This document shows, piece after piece, positions 1-6,174 of a DNA stretch of 9,000 bases. This DNA is from Anaerohabitans sp036788095. Lineage in GTDB: Bacteria; Zhuqueibacterota; Zhuqueibacteria; Residuimicrobiales; Residuimicrobiaceae. Made by a program: the position numbers and the translations under genes. Every line of letters starts with the position of its first letter. Position 1 is the stretch's first letter. The stretch spans positions 1-9,000 of the forward strand of contig DAIQOA010000177.1 in the NCBI GenBank assembly GCA_036788095.1, written 5' to 3'. The notes under the pieces were generated by a model. It saw only the letters and a program-made list of their open reading frames with translations, ran no database searches and was not told the origin of the DNA.

Positions 1-467
1 CCACAACGGATGACGGCCCAAAGGGCGTGTGGAATGCGGCCTATGCCACCTCGCCGAACTGCAAATGGAATCTTCCCCTGGGCAGCCCCGGGGTTCCGGA
101 TCAACGATGGAGCATTGACGAGATCGTCTTCTGCCTCAACCAGGGCACCGGCATCACGGATGTGGACGGAAAGGCTTCGACCATGCCTTTAGAGTACAGC
201 CTGAGCAACAATTATCCCAACCCGTTCAATCCTACTACCCAGATCGAGTATTCCATTCCCATCTCCAACCCAGTATCGATCGAAGTGTACAATGCCCTAG
301 GTCAAAAAGTTAAGACGCTGGTGAACCGGATTATGTCGCCGGGAGCGTACCAAGCCATTTGGAATGGCACCGATGATTCCGGCAACGCCGTTCCATCCGG
401 CGTGTACTATTGCCGCATGGCCTCGAGCCATTTCAATTCCGTGAAAAAAATGCTGCTGCTGAAATAA
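1..467 (+). CDS. C-terminal part of a secreted protein with a T9SS type-A sorting domain (5' partial)
   Basis: The reading frame is open from the first full codon at position 3 to the TAA at 465-467, giving 154 visible residues; the true start lies upstream of the window. About the last 85 residues form a type IX secretion C-terminal sorting domain: a YPNPFNPTT motif, then a beta-rich segment with VYNALGQKVKTL, GAYQAIWNGTDDSGN and VPSGVYYCRM, ending in KKMLLLK. In known systems this domain directs the protein through the outer membrane, where it is cleaved and the cargo is attached or released. The preceding ~60 residues contain Trp and Gly and end in a DEIVFCLN strand; they look like the tail of a beta-sandwich (lectin or carbohydrate-binding type), but this is only an impression. 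The cargo function cannot be read because the N-terminal part is missing. A strong hairpin follows the stop codon, so the gene probably ends its own transcription unit. Confidence 0.9.
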   Translation, partial: TTDDGPKGVWNAAYATSPNCKWNLPLGSPGVPDQRWSIDEIVFCLNQGTGITDVDGKASTMPLEYSLSNNYPNPFNPTTQIEYSIPISNPVSIEVYNALGQKVKTLVNRIMSPGAYQAIWNGTDDSGNAVPSGVYYCRMASSHFNSVKKMLLLK

Positions 468-472
468 GGAAA

Positions 473-507
473 ATCATAGGGGGCAGAGGAGCTCTGCCCC
501 TTATGAT
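473..507 (+). terminator. Strong 16-bp hairpin after the T9SS-cargo gene
   Basis: Positions 473-488 pair with 492-507 over 16 consecutive base pairs, including one G-U pair (479 with 501), around a 3-nt GAG loop. The hairpin begins 5 nt after the stop codon of the upstream gene, which is the usual place for a terminator or 3' stabilising element. It is not followed by a T tract (CGGCGAAG follows), so it is not a textbook intrinsic terminator on the + strand. It may instead block 3' exonucleases or act with another factor. Confidence 0.6.
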
Positions 508-535
508 CGGCGAAGAAGATGCTGGATCGTGGATG

Positions 536-541
536 TATAAT
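536..541 (+). promoter_or_regulatory. Possible -10 promoter element (TATAAT)
   Basis: A perfect TATAAT lies between the hairpin at 473-507 and the first gene of the cluster. Transcription would start around 547-550, leaving less than 10 nt before the ATG at 556. No recognisable -35 hexamer is present 16-18 nt upstream, where the sequence is AAGAAG-like. Promoters in Bacteroidota-type bacteria often use a different -7/-33 pattern, so the match could be chance. Its position, just after a terminator-like hairpin and just before an operon, is what makes it worth listing. Confidence 0.3.
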
Positions 542-555
542 GATGAAAGCGCATC

Positions 556-2517
556 ATGGCTGTCGAGGGCGTGACATTGAAGACACTGTTCAGGCGGATC
601 GCCCCCGCAGGGGCGATTTTTCTATTTGCTTTCAGCCTCCGTTTTATCTATTTGCAAGAGTATCAAAGCCATCCCTTGTTTACCTTTCCTCAGGTCGATG
701 CAGAGACCTATTTGAGCCAGGCCAAACGGATGGCGGACGGCACTTTTTTTCAAACCAACCGCGCTAGCTTTTATCAGCCGCCGCTTTATCCTGTCCTACT
801 TGCCGTCTGCTTTTCCTTGATCACTTATCCGATCTATTGGATTCATTTTTTTCAAATGATTCTTGGATCCATCAACTGCTTATTGATCTACAAGGTGGGC
901 AAATGCTGTTTTACGCCTACCACTGCTACGCTTGCCGCCTTGGCAGCCGGCTTCTACTGGCCGCTGATCTATTTCGATGGCGAGCTGCTGCCGCCCACCT
1001 TGGCTATCTTTTTTATCTTGCTATTTATCCTATTTTGGTTCAAATTTGCTGAATCATCCAAAGGATGGGCGCTTTTCCTGTCCGGAGCCTGTTTGGGATT
1101 TGGCGCTCTCACCATTCCCAACATACTTTTGTTTGGTTGGACGGTGTGTCCGATCATCCTCCTTTTCTCGACGGTGCACAGATGGACAATCACCCACTGG
1201 GTGCGCTCTTTGAAACGGATGTCGCTCTTTGCCGCAGCTTCACTCCTACCTTTGCTGCCGGCGGCTTTGTATCATTGGCATATTGAAAAAGTTTTTGTGC
1301 CTATCTCGCACAACGGCAGCCTCAATTTTTACATCGGCAACAGCCCGAGAGCGGAAAATGCGGAGGGCATTCGTCCTGGTGAGGAATGGGATCACTTTGT
1401 TCAAACTCCGCGGAGAGAAAATCCACAAACCTTTTTTTCCACCGCCGATTTTTCAAGGTATTGGCGCCAGAGGAGTTGGCAGGTTATCAAACGTCAGCCG
1501 GTCGAATTCACCTGCAATTTAATGCATAAGCTGTTGCGTCTTCTAGACGCCTATGAAAACAAGCGAAATATGGATATCTATTTTTTTCGAGAGAAATTTT
1601 CTACCCTCATGAAATGGCCGCTGTTGGGTTTTGGCGTCGTGCTGCCTTTCTCGCTTCTGGGCCTAGTCTGGCCACGGCCGGCAAACCCGCGCCGCACCTT
1701 TCTTGCTTGGTATCTTTGCATCTATGGATTATCTGTTGTTCTTTTTTTTGTCACCGCCCGCCACCGCCTTCCCCTGGTGCCGGTGCTGTTACTGTTTGCC
1801 GCGCACGGTTTTGTACACCTGCTACGCCGGCTGCGCACAAAGAGATTGCCATGGAAGCAGATGGCGTTCCTGACTGCAACAGCACTGTGGATTCATCTGG
1901 ATCCCGCCGGCGTTCGCCCCAGTCAGGCGGAGCAGGTAGCCTCGCAGGCGGAAAGCTGGTACTATCTGGCAAGATCGATCGGCGATGCCGCAAACCGGCA
2001 AGGCTTCTCTACGGATCATGTGAGCGGATTGGAGAACGCCATCCGGACCATGCAAGTCTCTGCACGCTGTGACTCCTCTTTTTCCTATCCGCATACTTTT
2101 ATCGGCATTTATTCTGTGCAAATCGCCAAGGAGCGGCTCAAAGAGATCGTTTCACAGGCCACGCCCGATGATGAAAAACACAGGCTCCTGGCGCGGGTCA
2201 CTTCACAATTAGCCTTCGCTGAACGCCATTACCGTCAGGCCCATTTGCTTGCCCCTCACCAGGTTTCTCAGGTATACAACCTTTGTCTGGCGCTATACTA
2301 TCAGAACATTATCGATTACAATAATCCATCCCTGGCGCCCGAGGTTTTGCGACAGGCTATCGTAAGACGGAGCGATGAAATCACCCTTTTTCTGGATCAG
2401 CTGCTGCAACAAAAGCATCTCGACGATTCCGCCAGGTATACGGAGCTTCGATTCAAGGCGGCGATGCAGAAAGAGCAAGTTTGGCCAAACGCGATTTTTC
2501 CTAGAGGCATGAGATAA
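556..2517 (+). CDS. Polytopic membrane glycosyltransferase, PMT/ArnT-like (GT-C fold), with soluble C-terminal helical domain
   Basis: This 653-residue protein is probably an inner-membrane GT-C enzyme that transfers a sugar from a polyprenyl-phosphate donor to an acceptor on the periplasmic side. Features: a first membrane segment at about 17-33, then a loop with DAE at 48-50 (the acidic position typical of PMT/ArnT-type enzymes), QPPLYP at 74-79, and about ten further hydrophobic segments up to residue ~447. A periplasmic loop carries NFYIGNSP near 257-264, and ARHRLPLVPVLLLFAA at 401-416 matches the late membrane motif common in this superfamily. Residues ~455-653 are soluble, helix-rich and possibly TPR-like. 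An in-frame TGA at 541-543 limits the start; ATG 556 is used, but it has no clear Shine-Dalgarno and GTG 571 is an alternative. The stop overlaps the next ATG by one base. Donor and acceptor are unknown, and a terminator-like hairpin lies within codons 15-22. Confidence 0.8.
   Translation: MAVEGVTLKTLFRRIAPAGAIFLFAFSLRFIYLQEYQSHPLFTFPQVDAETYLSQAKRMADGTFFQTNRASFYQPPLYPVLLAVCFSLITYPIYWIHFFQMILGSINCLLIYKVGKCCFTPTTATLAALAAGFYWPLIYFDGELLPPTLAIFFILLFILFWFKFAESSKGWALFLSGACLGFGALTIPNILLFGWTVCPIILLFSTVHRWTITHWVRSLKRMSLFAAASLLPLLPAALYHWHIEKVFVPISHNGSLNFYIGNSPRAENAEGIRPGEEWDHFVQTPRRENPQTFFSTADFSRYWRQRSWQVIKRQPVEFTCNLMHKLLRLLDAYENKRNMDIYFFREKFSTLMKWPLLGFGVVLPFSLLGLVWPRPANPRRTFLAWYLCIYGLSVVLFFVTARHRLPLVPVLLLFAAHGFVHLLRRLRTKRLPWKQMAFLTATALWIHLDPAGVRPSQAEQVASQAESWYYLARSIGDAANRQGFSTDHVSGLENAIRTMQVSARCDSSFSYPHTFIGIYSVQIAKERLKEIVSQATPDDEKHRLLARVTSQLAFAERHYRQAHLLAPHQVSQVYNLCLALYYQNIIDYNNPSLAPEVLRQAIVRRSDEITLFLDQLLQQKHLDDSARYTELRFKAAMQKEQVWPNAIFPRGMR
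598..622 (+). promoter_or_regulatory. Terminator/attenuator-like hairpin with T tract inside the 5' end of the glycosyltransferase gene
   Basis: ATCGCCCC (598-605) pairs perfectly with GGGGCGAT (610-617) around a CGCA tetraloop. The last stem base begins a run of five T residues (617-621), followed by CTATTT. A GC-rich stem, tight loop and immediate U tract match the layout of an intrinsic terminator. It starts 42 nt after the proposed ATG at 556 and about 50 nt after a possible transcription start, so it could work as an attenuator for the cluster or stop read-through from the upstream gene. It overlaps codons for a membrane segment, so chance from codon choice is possible. Confidence 0.45.
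2503..2507 (+). promoter_or_regulatory. Ribosome binding site for the GH67-like gene
   Basis: AGAGG lies 9 nt upstream of the ATG at 2517, inside the last codons of the glycosyltransferase gene. It supports that start codon, which overlaps the preceding TAA as TAATG, and points to translational coupling of the two genes. Confidence 0.6.
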
Positions 2518-4964
2518 TGATCAACCGAGTATCCATGTTTTTGTCAGCTGCGGTTCTTGCCGTTCTCTTGTCCGCCGCCGTCCAACAGGTCGGCGCCAAG
2601 GTGGTTCCATGGACCATCGCGTTACCTCCCTCTTTAGCTCAGGATAAAGCCATGCAGGCAGCGCTGGCTGATCTGAACACGATCGCGGAATCCTGTGGCG
2701 TTCAATTTTCTGTTTCCCTGATTCAGAAAAATTTGCCCGAACAGGTTATCGTCATCAGTCGGGCTGGAGGGAAAAAGGCCGTTGAGCTGCTTCAGCCGCA
2801 TAAAAAAAAATGCATGCCTGTACGCCACCCTGAAGGCTTTAAAATATTGACCGTAGGCCAAGAGCGCAACAAAGCTCTGCTCATTTCCGGCGGTTCGCCG
2901 ATCGGCGTCGCATATGGTCTCTATTGGCTCTACGACCGGATGCGCGTGAGCAAGACCCTTCCAGATCTAACGGTCGACAGGGAGCCTTCATTGGCCATTC
3001 GCATGACCCGCAGCATGGTCACCAGCAAAGAGGATTTGCATCGAGCTCTGCGCTTTGGCTTGAACACGGTATTTGGCGAGAACCCTCTCAATCTGATCCC
3101 CTGGGATTCGGAACCGGAATTCAGCGAAAACGCTGCAAAACGTGAAACCGCAAAAGCATTGATCGAATACACACACGCCTTGCACATGAAATATCTGGCC
3201 TTTGGCACTGATTTCACCTATCATCCCTCTCTACTTCAAGAGTTCAAGGCATCCTGTTCCCCCGACGATCCGGCGTTCTGGGAAGCGGTGCGGGCGAAAT
3301 ACCGCCGGCTTTTTCAGGCTGTGCCGGAACTGGACGGCCTGGCAAATTTTCTCGGCGAAGAACAGATGTACTGGGGCGACTACCAAACCTTTGATCCCAT
3401 CCATCACGGTATCGACTGCGACTGGAGTCTGGAAAAACGATATCGAACGTTTGTCAGCCAAGTGCGGGATGTCGTGGCCGGCGAGTTCGGCAAACTCTAT
3501 TTTCACATTACCTGGGATAATTCGCCTGGCGAAGTGCATGCCCAGCCGCAGGTGTATCAAAGGATTTTCGATGAAAGCGTGCCGGCTGAAAATTTATACC
3601 TCATCCCCAGCTCGACGCAGAATGACCGGTGGTGGTTTCAGGCCTTTAATCCAACCTTTAACCTGACGCCTCATCACATGCTGGTGATTTTTGAGACCAT
3701 GGATTATCATCATGGCGAAAACATGTTTCCGACCTATCCCGGACCGTACTATCAGGCCTGGTTGCAGTTGGTGCGGGGTTCTGAACCATGCAATTTACAG
3801 GGCGCCAACGCCGATATGCCGGCCCAGGATGTTTGGAACGAAACCCGCAATCTGACCGCCTACACGCTCTACCGTCTGATGTGGAATCCCCACGACGATG
3901 TGCAAATGATCGCTCAGGATTTCGCCGCCATTCATTTCGGCCCGGCCGCCGCTGCCGGTATGGCCGACCTTTTCATGCTATCGCCCATCGCCTACAAATA
4001 CGGTCTTTATATCGAACCGGTCACCTATGGCCAGTTTACCTCTTTGCCTCACATTCGGGTCGGCTCGTTTGTTGTTCAGGAATTTCCTGCCATCGATCGG
4101 GGCAAGGAGCACATTGAATTTTTGCGCAAGCTCTACGTGCGCTGCAAGCCCTGGATCCCCGAGACCCTGTGCTATCTGGACCATGGTTTGGAAACCGCCG
4201 AAACCATGCGCCGCAAATTCGATCTGGTTGCTCCAACTCTGACTGAAACGCAAGCGACTCAAGTCGCGCAAGCGCTGGACATGACGCGCCTGTTGATCGA
4301 AACCAATAATCGCTACGTCAAGAGTTTCTTTTCTTATTTTCATTATCTGGAAAATCCGAACGAGTCCAGCCGGCAGCAGTTGGCTGAACAGATTCAAACC
4401 CTGCAGAAGACCTGTGGGCAATTTCAGCGCGTTCCGGGATTCGGCTATGACCTGGCCGGAGTCCGTCAGTTGGTTGTTAACGCGCAATCGCTGCTGCAGG
4501 ATAGGGTTACGGCTGAGCGTGATCTTTTAGAAGCGCCTACCATGGCTGAGATTGAAATCTCCGTAGCCCGGGAGCAGGAGAAATACGTCCGTATTTTGCA
4601 GGATCATGCGGAACAAGCGGTTCGCGTGTTGCATTGGGAAGGACGGGTGGATGGCATGGATGTGCTCAAGATTAAAGACAGCAGCCTGGAGGTGGAACAC
4701 GTCAAATGGGATGCCATCTATTTTAAAGATCAGAAATTCTTTGCCGCGCTTCCACAGAGGCCGGTGACCGTGGTTCCTAAAAACCTAGACTCGCGGCCCA
4801 TGCATCCGTTTGTTCTTGAACAGCCGTGTGAGGAAAACGGGTACACAGCCAAGATTCTCCTTAACGATCTACCCGGTGGCGCCGGCTGGTGTAAATTCGA
4901 TCTTTATTATATCGATAAAAATCCACACGAATTGGAGATGCTGCCGCCATGGGTCAATCGATGA
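2517..4964 (+). CDS. Secreted alpha-glucuronidase-like glycoside hydrolase (GH67-type, divergent)
   Basis: This is an 815-residue protein with a signal peptide: charged start MINR, a hydrophobic run to about residue 22, and likely cleavage after VGA at 25-27. Residues ~28-150 form an alpha/beta domain ending in ISGGSPIGVAYGLYWLYDRM (123-142), the pattern seen in the N-terminal domains of GH67, GH20 and DUF4838-type proteins. A barrel-like region follows, with candidate acidic residues in LGEEQMYWGDY (279-289) and FHITWDNSPGEVHA (329-342). The segment LTAYTLYRLMWNPHDD (446-461), followed by an AIHFG at 471-475, recalls the conserved GH67 stretch in which a nucleotide-like run of Leu, Tyr, Arg, Leu and Trp-Asn-Pro precedes a Thr-Phe-Gly. 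Residues ~560-720 look helical and ~720-815 beta-rich. GH67 enzymes remove (4-O-methyl-)glucuronic acid from oligosaccharide ends. Standard GH67 motifs are only partly recognisable, so substrate is uncertain and another uronic-acid or hexosamine activity is possible. Confidence 0.6.
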   Translation: MINRVSMFLSAAVLAVLLSAAVQQVGAKVVPWTIALPPSLAQDKAMQAALADLNTIAESCGVQFSVSLIQKNLPEQVIVISRAGGKKAVELLQPHKKKCMPVRHPEGFKILTVGQERNKALLISGGSPIGVAYGLYWLYDRMRVSKTLPDLTVDREPSLAIRMTRSMVTSKEDLHRALRFGLNTVFGENPLNLIPWDSEPEFSENAAKRETAKALIEYTHALHMKYLAFGTDFTYHPSLLQEFKASCSPDDPAFWEAVRAKYRRLFQAVPELDGLANFLGEEQMYWGDYQTFDPIHHGIDCDWSLEKRYRTFVSQVRDVVAGEFGKLYFHITWDNSPGEVHAQPQVYQRIFDESVPAENLYLIPSSTQNDRWWFQAFNPTFNLTPHHMLVIFETMDYHHGENMFPTYPGPYYQAWLQLVRGSEPCNLQGANADMPAQDVWNETRNLTAYTLYRLMWNPHDDVQMIAQDFAAIHFGPAAAAGMADLFMLSPIAYKYGLYIEPVTYGQFTSLPHIRVGSFVVQEFPAIDRGKEHIEFLRKLYVRCKPWIPETLCYLDHGLETAETMRRKFDLVAPTLTETQATQVAQALDMTRLLIETNNRYVKSFFSYFHYLENPNESSRQQLAEQIQTLQKTCGQFQRVPGFGYDLAGVRQLVVNAQSLLQDRVTAERDLLEAPTMAEIEISVAREQEKYVRILQDHAEQAVRVLHWEGRVDGMDVLKIKDSSLEVEHVKWDAIYFKDQKFFAALPQRPVTVVPKNLDSRPMHPFVLEQPCEENGYTAKILLNDLPGGAGWCKFDLYYIDKNPHELEMLPPWVNR
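4934..4937 (+). promoter_or_regulatory. Possible ribosome binding site for the BNR/sialidase-fold gene
   Basis: GGAG lies 11 nt before ATG 4949 and is the only Shine-Dalgarno-like match near the start. It favours ATG 4949 over the in-frame ATGs at 4961 (which would give a 4-nt ATGA overlap with the previous stop) and 4964. Confidence 0.4.
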
Positions 4965-6163
4965 TGCAAACACCGTTCCCCCCTTCTTCGGCCGGGTGTC
5001 GGCTGTTTGGCGCTTTGATAGTCGCTATGTTCCTTTTACCAGGCATCGCCTGGAATCAGACCGGCGTCACCGGTCAATTTATCTTTGCACCGGACAGCCT
5101 GTTGCACGGTCACACGCATGCTTCCTCTCTGGTCGAATGCCCGAACGGCGACCTGCTGGCCTGCTGGTACGAAGGCGCAACGGATAAAAGTGCGGATGTG
5201 CATATTCAGGCGGCCAGGCTGAAAAAAGGAGGGAAATGGGGTGATCCCTTTATGCTGGCCGACACGCCAACGTTATCAGATAACAATCCGTGCATGATCA
5301 TCGACCGGCAAAATCGTCTCTGGTTGTTTTATTACACCCTGCTGGGCGGTTCCGAGCAGCCCTGGGAAACCGCTTTTTTGCGGTTTAAACAGTCTTGCGA
5401 TTATGAAAGACCTGACCAACCCATTGTCTGGAATTATGAGGCCGATCTGCCGGTACAAGTCCATGACTTGGACTCGGTTGTCGGCAGACTCTGCTCGGAG
5501 CCGGGCTGGATCACGGCAGACGCTGACGACCTCTGCCTAAAAGCACATCAGCATCTGCGCAACCAGTTGTCCCGGCGATTGGGATGGACCACTCGGGCGC
5601 GGCCGCTTATTCTGCGTTCCGGCGAACTGCTGTTGCCCATGGCATCGGAGATCTTTGGCGTCGCGGCCATGGCCATCACCATCGATGATGGACGATCCTG
5701 GTTTTTTTCCCGGCCGCCTTTGGGCTATGGCGTGGAACAACCGAGTGTCTTTGAAAAATCGGACGGCGCGCTGGTGGCCTATTTTCGCGATGCCACTCCG
5801 CTGCATCGCATCCGTTCAAGCATCTCTCAAGATCGCGGCAGGACCTGGTCCGCGATTACAAGCGGCGAATTACTTAATCCCGGCTCCGGTTTGGAGGTGC
5901 TGCGGCTAAGGAACGGCCATATCGTTTTGATCTATAATGATGTGGAAAACGATCCGCGCCGCCGGCTGGCGGTTTCGCTCTCTTTGGACGAAGGGAAGAC
6001 CTGGTCCTACACCCGTCACATCGAAGACAGCCCTAAGGGCAGATTTGATTATCCCTCTCTGCTGCAGACTCGGGATGGCCGGTTGCACGCCGTCTACAGC
6101 TATAATGTGCAAACCATCAAGCATGTCTCCTTTTCTGAGGCTTGGATCATGGGAAAAAAGTGA
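4949..6163 (+). CDS. Secreted sialidase-fold (BNR/Asp-box) hydrolase-like protein, COG4692-like
   Basis: The product has 404 residues. Its N-terminus has an Arg (18) followed by a hydrophobic stretch to about residue 34, fitting an exported protein with a slightly long n-region. The rest fits a six-bladed beta-propeller of the BNR_2/predicted-neuraminidase type. Three Asp-boxes are visible: TIDDGRSW (244-251), SQDRGRTW (293-300) and SLDEGKTW (345-352). Other family-like stretches are HTHASSLVECPNGDLLACWY (55-74), SDNNPCM (110-116), FDYPSLLQTRDGRLHAVYSY (366-385) and IKHVSFSEAW (390-399). The FRIP arginine motif of classical sialidases is not seen, so sialic acid is not necessarily the substrate; other members of this fold act on rhamnose-glucuronate linkages (for example GH145) or are uncharacterised. 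The start overlaps the previous gene by 16 nt, and the next gene begins 11 nt downstream, which implies joint expression with the two flanking glycosidase genes. Confidence 0.75.
   Translation: MGQSMMQTPFPPSSAGCRLFGALIVAMFLLPGIAWNQTGVTGQFIFAPDSLLHGHTHASSLVECPNGDLLACWYEGATDKSADVHIQAARLKKGGKWGDPFMLADTPTLSDNNPCMIIDRQNRLWLFYYTLLGGSEQPWETAFLRFKQSCDYERPDQPIVWNYEADLPVQVHDLDSVVGRLCSEPGWITADADDLCLKAHQHLRNQLSRRLGWTTRARPLILRSGELLLPMASEIFGVAAMAITIDDGRSWFFSRPPLGYGVEQPSVFEKSDGALVAYFRDATPLHRIRSSISQDRGRTWSAITSGELLNPGSGLEVLRLRNGHIVLIYNDVENDPRRRLAVSLSLDEGKTWSYTRHIEDSPKGRFDYPSLLQTRDGRLHAVYSYNVQTIKHVSFSEAWIMGKK
5059..5075 (+). repeat. Small perfect hairpin in the 5' part of the BNR gene
   Basis: GACCGG (5059-5064) pairs with CCGGTC (5070-5075) around a 5-nt loop, 110 nt into the coding region and just past the signal peptide. 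The stem is short and is followed by AATTTATCTTT rather than a clean T run. It is listed because similar structures lie early in two other genes of the cluster; alone it is compatible with chance. Confidence 0.25.
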
Positions 6164-6174
6164 CGGACGGCCCA

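Noticed and set aside
11..30. AGGGCAGAG-type C/G-rich repeats as possible CRISPR or tandem arrays
   Set aside because: No regularly spaced direct repeats were found at any scale in the window.
519..767. Open frame starting at ATG 519 between the hairpin and the glycosyltransferase gene
   Set aside because: Most of it overlaps the membrane-protein gene in another frame, and its product (many Cys, Arg and His with no pattern) looks like a shadow translation.
2802..2810. Run of nine A residues in the GH67-like gene (and eight at 8126-8133 in the rhamnosidase gene) as possible programmed slippage sites
   Set aside because: Both genes read through in a single frame with family-like sequence on both sides, and no alternative-frame product of interest follows.
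3978..4487. 169-residue open frame on the - strand
   Set aside because: Antisense to the GH67-like gene; length is expected by chance at this base composition and the product is not recognisable.
5367..5386. Hairpin AAACCGC/GCGGTTT with a six-T loop inside the BNR gene
   Set aside because: The T run is in the loop rather than after the stem, so it does not resemble a terminator; 7 bp in the middle of a coding region is compatible with chance.
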